Shown here in pieces: positions 6,938 to 15,607 of a DNA stretch of 64,000 nt. The notes beneath the pieces are model-generated. The model did no database searches. It was not told the origin of the DNA and saw only the letters and a list, made by a program, of their open reading frames with translations. The stretch comes from Opitutia bacterium (lineage in GTDB: Bacteria; Verrucomicrobiota; Verrucomicrobiia; Opitutales; Opitutaceae), in NCBI GenBank assembly GCA_016217595.1, contig JACRHS010000021.1:157156-221155 (forward strand), in the 5' to 3' direction. Both the position numbers and the translations under genes were made by a program. Each line of letters opens with the position of its first letter. Position 1 is the first letter of the stretch.

Positions 6938-8932
6938 TCATAAGCGAAAACCGAGAAAGGTGATATCGTCACGTTGCGGCTCGGCGCCCTGGAAATCCGC
7001 GAGATTTTTCTCCCACACGCCGGTGTGTTCCGCGAGCGGCCGGTCGGCGAGGCTTTGCAACACCGCCAGAAACCGCTTGTGGCCGTAGCAGAGATTTTTC
7101 GGCCCGCCGCCCTGGTCGAGCAAACCGTCGGTGGTGAGATAGAAAACCGTGTCGGGCCCGGCGGCAACCGGGTGGTTGCGATAGACAAAGGCCGGATCGG
7201 AGTTCTTGTAGCCGAGCGCCTGCTTGTCGCCCGGAATCACGCGTACCTCGCCCCCGGCGCAAACGTGCAACGCGATCCGCGCTCCGGCAAACGCGAGCTC
7301 CGCCCGGCCCGGCGCGCCGCAGCACAACGCCGCCTCCAGTCCGTTGTCCGTCGCCGAGGTCTGCAAATCTTCGCCATGCAGCGTGACGCGCAGCAGCCGG
7401 TTGAGCTCCTGCAACAGGCGCGCGGGGTCGGCCACGCCGTGCGCCGCGACGAGCTGGTTCATCAACGCGTGGGCCGTCATCGCCATGAACGCGCCCGGCA
7501 CCCCGTGCCCCGTGCAATCGAAAAGCCCGAGCACAAAGCCGTCGCGCGCCTCGCGGTAATAATAGAAGTCGCCGCCCACGATGTCGCGCGGCCGGTAAAC
7601 GACGAAGTGCTCGCGCAGGTGGCGGCGCAGCTCGGCGGGCTTGGGCAGAATGGCGTCCTGGAGCAGCTTCGCGTACTGAATGCTGTCCATGATCAGCCGG
7701 TTGGAGGCGGTGAGCTGGGCGTTGGCATGCTGGAGCTCCCCGGTGCGCTGCGCGACCTTGCGCTCCAGATTCTCCGTGTAGTCTTTCACCGTGCGCGCCA
7801 TGTGCTGGAACGAATGCGCGAGTTGCCCGATCTCGTCCCCGCCGCGCTCGGGCAACACCACCTCGTACCGCCCCGCGGCGATCTCGCGGGTCGATTGCGA
7901 AAGCACGGAGAGCGGCGCCAGCACCATGCGGTTGAGCAGCCAGCCGATGACCGCGACGATGAGCAAAATCGCGAGGATGCTCGTGAGCAACACCGGCAGA
8001 AACTCCCGCAGGCCGATGATCGCGGCGCGATCGACGAGCACGAGATTGTGCCATTTCAACTCCGGGATGTAGGCGAGCGCCGCGAGGTTTTGCCGCCCGT
8101 CCAGCTCCAGCGAAAACGGCAGAATCTCGTCGGGCGCGCGGGCCTGCCGTGCCACCGCCTCGCGCAGGCGCGCGCGATCCGGTTCGCTTTTGATCAGATC
8201 GTAAATGCCGATCTTCTTGCCGTCGCCGCGCACCGCGGCGTTGAACTCCATGTAGCGTTTCTCCCGGTGGCCCTCGATCGCGCCCGACGGGCTGAAGAGG
8301 ATCGTCTGGATGCCGGGCTCGGGCGAATGGAGGATGGCCTGGATGAACTCGCTGATGTCGATCCCGCCGCCGCCCACGCCGATCTTCCGGCCCTCGGCCC
8401 AGATGATGACGTTGAACCAGACTTTGGTGACATCGAGGACGTTGTCGTAATCGACGTTGAGCTCGTACTGCTCGACATCGCGCAGCGTGCGGAAATACCA
8501 GGCGTCGTTTTTGTTGGCGGCGTCGAGCGTGTAGCGCAGGGGGTTGGCGGTGTACTGGCCCTTGGCGTCGTTGAAATAGTAGTGCTTCGAGCGGTCGAGC
8601 GCGAGGAAGCAGCTCCGGTCCTTGAAGAGCCGGCGGGCGCTCTCCATTTCCTCCAGCGCCTGCGCCTTGAGCTGCGGATCGTCCTCGTGCAGCGCCCAGC
8701 GCACAATCAGCGGCGACTGCACGAGCTTGAGCGACAACGCCAGGTCGCGCCGCACCTCCGCGATCACCTTGGTCTTTTCGTACTGCGCCTGTTTGACGGC
8801 GAAATTGGTGGCGTACGTGTCGATCACGCGGCCGACCGAGGTGCGCAGGATCGCAAACGTGGCCAGGCTCGCGCCCAGATAAATCGCCACGGTGCTGACC
8901 GCAAATTTCGCTTTGAGACTGACCAGATTCAT
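6938..8932 (-). CDS. siaA: SiaA-type sensor phosphatase (dCache-HAMP-SpoIIE/PP2C)
   Basis: A 664-residue membrane protein and first gene of the siaABCD-type operon. Domains: transmembrane segment 1 (about 9-29), a large periplasmic dCache-like sensor (about 40-305, with the WYF and DIS features of that fold), transmembrane segment 2 (311-335), a HAMP linker (335-390), a coiled coil, and a C-terminal SpoIIE/PP2C phosphatase domain (about 420-664). Predicted metal-binding residues are Asp455 (GGDF), Asp472 (FDCTGHG), Asp602 (TTDG) and Asp655/656 (RDDIT). In Pseudomonas SiaA dephosphorylates SiaC and so switches on the cyclase. ATG 8932 is chosen over an in-frame TTG nine codons upstream. A 170-base divergent space separates it from an RmlD-like gene. 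Confidence 0.92.
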   Translation of the reverse strand: MNLVSLKAKFAVSTVAIYLGASLATFAILRTSVGRVIDTYATNFAVKQAQYEKTKVIAEVRRDLALSLKLVQSPLIVRWALHEDDPQLKAQALEEMESARRLFKDRSCFLALDRSKHYYFNDAKGQYTANPLRYTLDAANKNDAWYFRTLRDVEQYELNVDYDNVLDVTKVWFNVIIWAEGRKIGVGGGGIDISEFIQAILHSPEPGIQTILFSPSGAIEGHREKRYMEFNAAVRGDGKKIGIYDLIKSEPDRARLREAVARQARAPDEILPFSLELDGRQNLAALAYIPELKWHNLVLVDRAAIIGLREFLPVLLTSILAILLIVAVIGWLLNRMVLAPLSVLSQSTREIAAGRYEVVLPERGGDEIGQLAHSFQHMARTVKDYTENLERKVAQRTGELQHANAQLTASNRLIMDSIQYAKLLQDAILPKPAELRRHLREHFVVYRPRDIVGGDFYYYREARDGFVLGLFDCTGHGVPGAFMAMTAHALMNQLVAAHGVADPARLLQELNRLLRVTLHGEDLQTSATDNGLEAALCCGAPGRAELAFAGARIALHVCAGGEVRVIPGDKQALGYKNSDPAFVYRNHPVAAGPDTVFYLTTDGLLDQGGGPKNLCYGHKRFLAVLQSLADRPLAEHTGVWEKNLADFQGAEPQRDDITFLGFRL

Positions 8933-9102
8933 GGATGCCGGGAAAAAAGGCTCGGGCAACGCGGGGCTGGCGCAACCACGTCGGGCAACTTACCGGCGCT
9001 TCCGCACGCGTCGAACGATTTATCGCGGCGCCTTCCCGGGCGTAAGCGCGCCGCAGGAAACGCTAGACTCCCGGCGGCTCCCGTCTAACGCTGCCCGCCG
9101 CC

Positions 9103-10029
9103 ATGCACATTCTTCTCACCGGCGCCTCTGGTCTGGTCGGCACCGCCGTCATCCGCGCCGCCACGCGCCGCGGCCATCGCGTCACCGGCATCGTGGGCCA
9201 GTTTCCCGGCAAGCTCGAAGGCCTCGCCGCCCAGCATACGCTCGACCTGGTCGACGCGCCCGCCGTGCAGCGCTTCGTGCTCGATCAATTTCCCGAGGCG
9301 ATCGTCAACTGCGCCGCCATCTGCTCCACCGAGCAATGCCTCTCGGCCCCGTCGCTCTCCTACGCCGTCAACGTCGCCCTGCCCGCGCTGCTCGGCCAGC
9401 TCGCCCACCACCTGAACGCACGCTTCGTGCACCTTTCCAGCGAGCAGGTGTTCGACGGCACCAAGCCGCCCTACTCCGTCGGCGACGCCCCCAACCCGAT
9501 CCATCTTTACGCGAAACAAAAACTCGACGGCGAACGCGCGGTCGCCGACGCCGCGCCGACGCACGCCGCCGTGGTCCGCCTGCCGCTGATGCTGGGCAAC
9601 AGCCCCACCGGCCAGCGCAGTCTGCACGAGCGCTTGTTCGCCGACTGGGCCTCCGGCCGCACCCCGCGCCTCTACACCGACGAGATGCGCCAGGTCGCCC
9701 ACGCCGACAACGTCGCCGAGATGATCGTCGAACTCGTCGAGCGGAACGACCTCAACGGACTCTACCACTGGGCCGGCGCCGAGCTGGTGTCCCGCTACGA
9801 ACTGGGCGTGCGCATCCGCGAACATTTCAAGCTGACCGCGCAAGTCGCACCGCTCACGCCCGTCGCCCGCGCCGAGACGCCCGCCGTGCTCTCGCAGCGC
9901 CAGGCCAGCCTCGCGCTCAACCTCGCCCCGCTCGCCGGTCTGCTCAAAACCCGGCCGCAAACGCTCGCCGAGCAACTCCCCGAGCTGATCGTGCCGCCGC
10001 CGTGGCGCGCGTGGTATTTCACGAAATAA
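9103..10029 (+). CDS. RmlD-like NAD(P)-dependent sugar reductase
   Basis: A 308-residue extended short-chain dehydrogenase/reductase of the RmlD (dTDP-4-dehydrorhamnose reductase) type. The N-terminus has the nucleotide-binding GASGLVG (residues 7-13), then NCAA, a catalytic Ser region (HLSSEQVFDG) and a YAKQK catalytic Tyr-Lys pair. The length fits RmlD. No rhamnose pathway genes lie beside it, so the substrate is uncertain; RmlD relatives also include the regulatory MAT2B-type proteins. It diverges from siaA and is followed 47 bases later by a lipoate-ligase-like gene. Confidence 0.8.
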   Translation: MHILLTGASGLVGTAVIRAATRRGHRVTGIVGQFPGKLEGLAAQHTLDLVDAPAVQRFVLDQFPEAIVNCAAICSTEQCLSAPSLSYAVNVALPALLGQLAHHLNARFVHLSSEQVFDGTKPPYSVGDAPNPIHLYAKQKLDGERAVADAAPTHAAVVRLPLMLGNSPTGQRSLHERLFADWASGRTPRLYTDEMRQVAHADNVAEMIVELVERNDLNGLYHWAGAELVSRYELGVRIREHFKLTAQVAPLTPVARAETPAVLSQRQASLALNLAPLAGLLKTRPQTLAEQLPELIVPPPWRAWYFTK

Positions 10030-10076
10030 CCGCCGTCACGCCGGCCACCGCTGCGCGCCTTCCCGTTTCCCCGGTC

Positions 10077-10778
10077 ATGTCGCTCCACCTGCTTCCCACT
10101 CGCCGCGGCGGCGCGGCGGAAAACATGGCGCTGGATTTCCTGCTGCTGCAACGCTACCCGGACGCGCCGCACGCCCGCTTCCGCCACTACGGCTGGCACC
10201 GGCCCGCGTGCACGTTCGGCTTCGGCCAGAAAATCGCGTGGGTGCGCACGCAGCCGCCCGCCGCGCCGCCCGTCGATCTCTGCCGCCGGCCGACCGGCGG
10301 CGGCGTGGTCGACCACCGCGACGACTGGACGTACGCGCTGGTGCTGCCGCGCGGCCACGCGCTGGAGGAGGCGCGCGCCATCGAGAGCTACCGCGCTGTC
10401 CATGCCGCGCTCGCCGCCGCACTCGTCGCCCAAGGCGTGCCGGCGGAGTTGCAACGCGCCACGCCCGACGTCGCCGCGCCCGGCGTGTGTTTTCAACGCC
10501 CCGAACTGCACGACGTCGTGCGCGCCGACACCGGGGAAAAAATCGCCGGCGCCGCGCAGAAGCGCAACAAACACGGCCTGCTTTTCCAGGGCTCGATCTG
10601 GCGGCCGGCCGCCGGCGCGAGCGTGGAGTGGGAGCAGTTTCAGGAGAATTTCGCGGCCCAGCTCGCCACCGCGCTCGCACTTCCCGCCGAGGCCGTGCCG
10701 TGGCCGGAGTTCAACGAAGGCGAAGTCGACGGGCTGACCGAGCAGTACAGCTCGCCCGAGTGGATCGAGTATCGTTAG
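10077..10778 (+). CDS. lipoate-protein ligase A-like transferase
   Basis: A 233-residue protein of the BPL/LplA/LipB fold. Signature segments are AAENMALD near the start, FGFGQ, RRPTGGGVVDH (about 72-82) and EKIAGAAQKRN with the conserved Lys that contacts lipoyl-AMP or the acyl group, followed by HGLLFQGSIW. A GVCF motif precedes the Lys segment. These features fit lipoate-protein ligase or LipM/LipL-type octanoyl or amido-transferases; I cannot tell which from the sequence. It lacks the LplA accessory C-terminal domain. The start ATG at 10077 follows a C/T-rich leader. Confidence 0.78.
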   Translation: MSLHLLPTRRGGAAENMALDFLLLQRYPDAPHARFRHYGWHRPACTFGFGQKIAWVRTQPPAAPPVDLCRRPTGGGVVDHRDDWTYALVLPRGHALEEARAIESYRAVHAALAAALVAQGVPAELQRATPDVAAPGVCFQRPELHDVVRADTGEKIAGAAQKRNKHGLLFQGSIWRPAAGASVEWEQFQENFAAQLATALALPAEAVPWPEFNEGEVDGLTEQYSSPEWIEYR

Positions 10779-10800
10779 CCCCGCTCCGAGGACTGCCGCC

Positions 10801-11193
10801 ATGCGCGAACTCCCGCCCGGAAAAATCAAACGCGTTCACCCCTACCAGTGGCTGTGGGAGCCGCTGGAGGCAGACGCGGCGTTTGTGCTCCGTCCGATGT
10901 TTGGCTGCCGGGCCGCGTATCTCGCCGGGAAAATCGTGCTCTGCTTCGCCGCGCAGGAGGAGCCGTGGCGGGGCGTGTTGGTGTGCACCGATCAGGCCCG
11001 CCAGGCCGCGTTGATCGCGGAGTTTCCCGCGCTCGCACCGCATCCGATTTTGCCGAAGTGGCTCTACCTGCCGGAAAGCGCCGCCGGGTTCGAGCGGACC
11101 GCCGCGCGCCTGGTCGCCCTCGCCCGGCAACGCGACCCGCGGATCGGCGTCGTGCCCAAACCCAAACGCCGGAAGCATCCGCGCGGGTTGTAA
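10801..11193 (+). CDS. small conserved-looking protein, possibly TfoX_N-like
   Basis: A 130-residue soluble protein, 22 bases after the lipoate-ligase-like gene. The sequence has an AFVLRPMFGCRAAYLAGKIVL segment in which RPMFG resembles the RKMFGG motif of TfoX N-terminal domains, then PWRGVLV and LPKWLYLP, and a basic tail (KPKRRKHPRG). The resemblance to TfoX/YjbR-fold proteins is weak and rests on that motif. A GAGGA sequence lies about 10 bases before the start. Function unknown. Confidence 0.6.
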   Translation: MRELPPGKIKRVHPYQWLWEPLEADAAFVLRPMFGCRAAYLAGKIVLCFAAQEEPWRGVLVCTDQARQAALIAEFPALAPHPILPKWLYLPESAAGFERTAARLVALARQRDPRIGVVPKPKRRKHPRGL

Positions 11194-11313
11194 CGCGTTG
11201 GCCGTTCGCCGTCTCCTGTGCGATTCGTAACCGCCCGGAAGGGGCCTCGTCTCCAGTTCCGCACGCGGGCTTGCCGATTCGCGGGCGTTCGTGCACCACT
11301 GCCCTTTTCACCT

Positions 11314-12051
11314 ATGCACTCCTCTCTCTCCTGGTTACTCGCCCTCACCTTGACCGCCGGCTCCGCATTCGCGGCCGATACCGCCCCCAACACACTCACA
11401 CCCGCCGAGAGCAAAGCCGGCTGGCGGCTCCTCTGGGACGGCCAGACCACCAAGGGCTGGCGCAGCCTGCGTGGCGCCGAGTTCCCCGCCAAAGGCTGGG
11501 AGATCAAAGACGGCGCACTGACCGTCCTCTCTTCCGGCGGCAAGCCCGGCACGGCCGGCGGCGACATTATCACCACGGATAAATTCACCAACTTCGAGCT
11601 CTCCGTGGATTTCAAAATCACTCCCGGCGCCAACAGCGGCATCAAGTATTTCATCGACCCGGCCATCATCCCCAACGGCGTCGGCTTCGAGTTCCAGGTC
11701 CTCGACGACACCAAGCATCCCGACGCCCAGAAAGGCACGCAGGGCAACCGCACCATCGGCTCGCTCTACGACCTGATCGCCGCCGCCGGCACCAAGAAGG
11801 TCAACCCGCCCGGCCAGTGGAACAACGCGCGGATCGTGGTGCAGGGCCGGCACGTCGAACACTGGCTCAACGGCGAGAAAGTCGTCGCCCTCGAACGCCT
11901 CTCCGACGATTTCCGAAAGCATCTCGCCGAAAGCAAATTCAAGAGCATCGCCAAATTCGGCGAGGTGAACACCGGCCACATTCTCCTGCAGGAGCACGGC
12001 GACGAGGTGGCCTACCGCAACATCAAGCTCCGCGAATTGCCGGCGCAGTAA
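11314..12051 (+). CDS. secreted DUF1080 protein (3-keto-disaccharide hydrolase family)
   Basis: A 245-residue protein with a cleavable signal peptide (about 1-20, AFA-A site) and one DUF1080/PF06439 concanavalin-like domain. Typical family strings are WRLLWDGQTTKGW, WEIKDGAL, FELSVDFKI, NSGIKYF, FEFQVLDD, a QWNNARIVV strand, and the terminal ILLQEHGDEVAYRNIKLREL. Some members hydrolyse 3-keto-glycosides; the catalytic role here is inferred. It is the first gene of a three-gene set with a HEAT-like protein and a Tat-exported Gfo/Idh/MocA oxidoreductase, which would provide the oxidation step that makes 3-keto sugars. Confidence 0.88.
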   Translation: MHSSLSWLLALTLTAGSAFAADTAPNTLTPAESKAGWRLLWDGQTTKGWRSLRGAEFPAKGWEIKDGALTVLSSGGKPGTAGGDIITTDKFTNFELSVDFKITPGANSGIKYFIDPAIIPNGVGFEFQVLDDTKHPDAQKGTQGNRTIGSLYDLIAAAGTKKVNPPGQWNNARIVVQGRHVEHWLNGEKVVALERLSDDFRKHLAESKFKSIAKFGEVNTGHILLQEHGDEVAYRNIKLRELPAQ

Positions 12052-12065
12052 CTTTTCTTTCCGCC

Positions 12066-12656
12066 ATGTCCGACGCCGCCACTCCTGGCGCTCCGGTCGA
12101 TCCCGAACCGGCTGCGCGCACGCCCTTCGACGAGCATTACGAGCGCTACCGCGCGACGCCCGATCCCTGGCAGGAACTGGCCAAACTCGAGTATGGCGCG
12201 GACCGCAGCTACGCCACGACGGTGGCCGGGCTGATCAACAACGCCGAGCCCGCCCAGCGCGCCGGCATGGAGAAAAAATTGCTGGCCGTGCTGATCCGCT
12301 CCGACTGCACCGCCGCCGCGCGCGCCTTCGTCTGCCAGATGCTCGCGCGCATCGGCACCGCCGCCTGCGTGCCTGCGCTCGCCGCGCTGCTGCGCGACGC
12401 CGCGACCGCGGACGATGCGCGCTTCGCCCTGGAAACGCTGCCCGATCCCGCCGTGGATGCCGCGTTGCGCGACGCACTCAGCTCGCTCGCCGGGCCCGCC
12501 AAGGCCGGACTCATCGGCAGCATCGCCATTCGCAACGACAAGGCGGCGCTCCCCGCCCTCCAGTCCATCGCGCAAGATGCCGCCGAACCGGCCCTCGTGC
12601 GCGAGACCGCCGCCCGGGCCGTCGCCCGTCTCAACCGCCCCGCCGCCACGTCATGA
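12066..12656 (+). CDS. HEAT-repeat-like alpha-helical protein
   Basis: A 196-residue Ala-rich, all-helical protein made of repeating units such as LLAVLIRSDCTAAARAFVCQML, ACVPALAALLRDAATADDAR and AALPALQSIAQDAAEPALVRETAARAV, a pattern typical of HEAT/PBS-lyase-type repeats. No signal peptide is evident. Its stop overlaps the next start as ATGA, indicating coupling to the Gfo/Idh/MocA gene. Such proteins usually act as binding scaffolds; no specific role can be assigned. Confidence 0.75.
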   Translation: MSDAATPGAPVDPEPAARTPFDEHYERYRATPDPWQELAKLEYGADRSYATTVAGLINNAEPAQRAGMEKKLLAVLIRSDCTAAARAFVCQMLARIGTAACVPALAALLRDAATADDARFALETLPDPAVDAALRDALSSLAGPAKAGLIGSIAIRNDKAALPALQSIAQDAAEPALVRETAARAVARLNRPAATS

Positions 12657-13957
12657 GCGCCACGTCCTCTCTCAGCCGCCGCACCTTCCTGCGCCACTCC
12701 GCCCTGGCTTCCGCCGCGGTCGCGTTTCCCGCCGTGCTGCCGGCGCGGCTCTTCGGCCAGCATGCGCCGAGCAAACAGATCGCCGTTGGCATCATCGGCG
12801 TCGGCGGCATCGCGCAAATCCACATCGACACGCTCCTGCGCTTTTCCGAGGTGCGCATCATCGCGGTCTGCGATGTCGACCGGACGCACCGCGAACTCGC
12901 CGTCCAGAAAATCAACGCCTACTACGAAAATCAGGACTGCGCGCAGCATGCCGATTTTCGCGAGCTCAACCGCCGGCCCGATCTCGACGCCGTGTGGGTC
13001 TGCACGCCGGACCACTGGCACGCGTTGCCCGCCATCGACGCCGTGCGCCACGGCAAGGATGTGTACGTCGAGAAGCCGCTCACCCTCACCATCCGCGAAG
13101 GCCGCGAGCTGGTGCAGGCCGTGCAGCAACACCAGCGCATCGCGCAGGTCGGCACGCAGCAGCGCTCGGCGCGCAATTTTCACGACGTCGCGGAGTTCAT
13201 CCGCAACGACGGCCTCGGCACGCTGGAGCGCATCGAGGTGCTCATCCCCGCCAACAACAAATATTGCGGCGCCACCTGGCAGCCCGAACCGGTGCCGGCG
13301 GGGCTCGATTGGGATTTCTGGCTCGGACCCGCGCCGTGGTCGCCGTACACGCGCCAGGGTTGCCACTACAATTTCCGCTACAACCGCAACTATGCCGCCG
13401 GTCAGGTGACCAACTGGGGCGCGCACTACATCGACATCGTGCAATGGGCGCTCGGCATGGACCGCTCCGGTCCGGTCGAAGTCTCCGGGCACGGCGAGTA
13501 CCCGACGAGCGGCCTGTTCACCACCGCGACCAAGGTCGACTTCACCTGCCGCTACGCCAACGGCCGCTCGTTCCGCTGCCGCACCCGCTATGACGGCGTG
13601 TACGACGGCAACCTGCGTTTCTACGGCGCGCGCGGCTGGCTCGACATCTCCCGCAACGCCCTGCGCGCCTCCGACCGCAACCTGCTCCGCGAAGTCGCCG
13701 CGCGCGACAAAAAGATCCAGCTCCCGTCGAGCGCGAATCATCACGACAATTTCCTGCAGTGCATCCGCAGCCGGCAGCAGCCGATCTCCGACATCGAGAC
13801 CGGCCACCGCACGACCACGGCATGCAACATCGGGGAGCTCGCGATGCTGCTCGGCCGCCGGCTGAAGTGGGACCCGGTCAAGGAGGAGTTCGTCAACGAT
13901 CCGGTGGCAAACCGCCTGCGCCAGCGCGCCATGCGTGCGCCATGGTCGCTCGTCTGA
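12653..13957 (+). CDS. Tat-exported Gfo/Idh/MocA oxidoreductase
   Basis: A 434-residue NAD(P)-dependent oxidoreductase with a twin-arginine signal (SRRTFLRHSA, residues 8-17). The Rossmann motif GVGGIAQ is at 49-55 and the conserved VEKPLT (EKP at 140-142) contains the catalytic-site Lys. The C-terminal domain has NWGAHYIDIVQWALG, the usual substrate-side segment with a conserved His. Exported enzymes of this family act on sugars or glycosides, and pairing with DUF1080 suggests a 3-keto-glycoside pathway. The start overlaps the HEAT-like gene by four bases. Confidence 0.92.
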   Translation: MSATSSLSRRTFLRHSALASAAVAFPAVLPARLFGQHAPSKQIAVGIIGVGGIAQIHIDTLLRFSEVRIIAVCDVDRTHRELAVQKINAYYENQDCAQHADFRELNRRPDLDAVWVCTPDHWHALPAIDAVRHGKDVYVEKPLTLTIREGRELVQAVQQHQRIAQVGTQQRSARNFHDVAEFIRNDGLGTLERIEVLIPANNKYCGATWQPEPVPAGLDWDFWLGPAPWSPYTRQGCHYNFRYNRNYAAGQVTNWGAHYIDIVQWALGMDRSGPVEVSGHGEYPTSGLFTTATKVDFTCRYANGRSFRCRTRYDGVYDGNLRFYGARGWLDISRNALRASDRNLLREVAARDKKIQLPSSANHHDNFLQCIRSRQQPISDIETGHRTTTACNIGELAMLLGRRLKWDPVKEEFVNDPVANRLRQRAMRAPWSLV

Positions 13958-14035
13958 GCGCAAAGATACGTATTCGCCCGAATTTGCACCCGGGGCATTT
14001 CGCACTAGGGTAACCGTCCGTTTACGTCATTTCCC

Positions 14036-15430
14036 TTGCCCGCACCTGCCGCCATACCACGCCCTTCCGCCCTCCGTCGGGCGCTGCGCTACTCCACCAT
14101 CGATGGAGTCGCCTCCAGCCCGATCGGCTATCTCTGGCTGCCGGGCAACTTCATCGTGGCGGCGCTGCTGGTCGAGATGTACCACCTGCCGGAGGCGTCG
14201 TACGGGCTGATCGTCTCGATTCCGTTTTGGTGCAATTTCCTGCAGATCCTCATCACGCCGTTGCTGGCCCGCTACCTGCCGGCCAAGACGATCACCGTGT
14301 GGTCAGGCTGGGCCAACGCCGCCGGCTGGCTCGCACTGACTCTCGCGCTGCCGCTGCTCCCGCGCGACGTCCCGGCCGCGAGCACGCCGATCTTCTTCGC
14401 CTTCTTTTTCGGGTTCAGCCTGCTCGCCTCGATCTTCGGTGTGGGCTGGAACTCGTGGACGCAGGAGTGGGCGCCCGCCCGGATTCGCGGAAAATTTTTC
14501 GGCTGGCGCAACCGGCTCGTGCAAATCGCCATCATGCTCTTCCTCGCGCTGGCCTGGCCGTTGTTGAACTTCTTCCCCGGTTCGCTCTATGCCATCCAGT
14601 TTGTTTTCCTCGTCGCCATCGGATTCCGCGTGTGGGCGCTCCTCGCGCAGCAAAAAATCGACGTCGCGAACTCGGCCGCGTCCGCCCCGGCGGCGCTCCC
14701 GGCCCCCGAGCAACTGCGCCTGATTCTGCGCTCGCGCTCGCTGCTGCTGTTCATCGCGTTCAACGCCGTGTGGGGTTTCGCAGCCAACTGCTTTGGACCG
14801 TTCTACACGGTGTTCATGTACAAGCAGCTCGCGCTCAGCCCGGCCAAGGTCTGCCTGTTTCTCATCCTCAACAGCCTCGCGGCCGCGGCCTCGTTCCCGA
14901 CGTGGGGACGGTTTCTGGATCGCTACGGCAACAAGTCGGTGATGGCGGCGGCGCTCATCCTCTGGCAGCTGCAATTTCTGGCGTGGTGCTTCATCGACGG
15001 CGACAACGCCTGGATGCTGTACGTGTTTTGGATTTGGGCGGGCTTCGCTTCGCCCGGATTCAATCTGGGACTGTTCAGCCTGCTGCTGAAATTGATCCCG
15101 CCGGAGGCCAAGACCACCGCCATCGGCCTTCACGTCGCCCTCTCCTCGCTCATCACGGCCGTCGCTCCGATCCTCGGCGGCGCGATCATCACCTGGGCGC
15201 TGCAAACCGGCCTGGATCCGTTCACGACCTACCACCGCGTGTTTCTCGTCCAGCCCGCGCTGGCCCTGCTCGGCTGCCTGCTGCTGTTGCGCATCAAGGA
15301 ACCGCTGGCGAGCCCGCTCTCCGACGTCTTTGGCGCCATGCGAAACATCCGCACGATCAGCGCCATGCTGGGCATCACTTTTCTGGTGAACTACGTTTTC
15401 GTGAAGCCGGAGAAAAAGCCGGAGCGGTAA
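14036..15430 (+). CDS. MFS transporter, probably carbohydrate
   Basis: A 464-residue integral membrane protein with about 12 predicted transmembrane segments and a hydrophilic mid-loop around residues 210-230. The inter-helix GKFFGWRNR and RFLDRYGNK segments resemble MFS loop motifs. The only plausible start is TTG at 14036, because the frame is closed by a stop just upstream (14006) and no ATG or GTG occurs before the first conserved segment. Placement between a Gfo/Idh/MocA gene and a GntR/LacI-type regulator suggests uptake of a sugar or glycoside handled by this locus. Confidence 0.82.
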   Translation: MPAPAAIPRPSALRRALRYSTIDGVASSPIGYLWLPGNFIVAALLVEMYHLPEASYGLIVSIPFWCNFLQILITPLLARYLPAKTITVWSGWANAAGWLALTLALPLLPRDVPAASTPIFFAFFFGFSLLASIFGVGWNSWTQEWAPARIRGKFFGWRNRLVQIAIMLFLALAWPLLNFFPGSLYAIQFVFLVAIGFRVWALLAQQKIDVANSAASAPAALPAPEQLRLILRSRSLLLFIAFNAVWGFAANCFGPFYTVFMYKQLALSPAKVCLFLILNSLAAAASFPTWGRFLDRYGNKSVMAAALILWQLQFLAWCFIDGDNAWMLYVFWIWAGFASPGFNLGLFSLLLKLIPPEAKTTAIGLHVALSSLITAVAPILGGAIITWALQTGLDPFTTYHRVFLVQPALALLGCLLLLRIKEPLASPLSDVFGAMRNIRTISAMLGITFLVNYVFVKPEKKPER

Positions 15431-15488
15431 GTTGCCCGGAGCCGCCGGCGCTGTCGGCCGTGGCGGGCGTCGGGCGGTTCGATGATGG

Positions 15489-15541
15489 GACGGGGTTTAT
15501 CCCCGCCGGTTTTTGGCGGGCATGAAGCCCGCCCCACCACC
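15489..15541 (+). repeat. REP-like palindromic element, family C
   Basis: Two adjacent hairpins follow the MFS gene: CGGGG/CCCCG around TTTAT (15491-15505) and GGCGGGC/GCCCGCC around ATGAA (15515-15533), ending in CCACCAC. Related elements occur at 40171-40220 and 52725-52749. Confidence 0.7.
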
Positions 15542-15607
15542 GGAAAACGAACCGCCACCCGGCGCCGGCGCCGCAATTTTGGGTGGCCACCGCCGCGCGC
15601 GCTGTCG

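Noticed and set aside
6974..9088. Long plus-strand open frame antisense to siaA
   Set aside because: The opposite strand encodes a full-length SiaA with all phosphatase motifs; the antisense product is Arg/Gly/Ala-rich with no domain, as expected in high-GC DNA.
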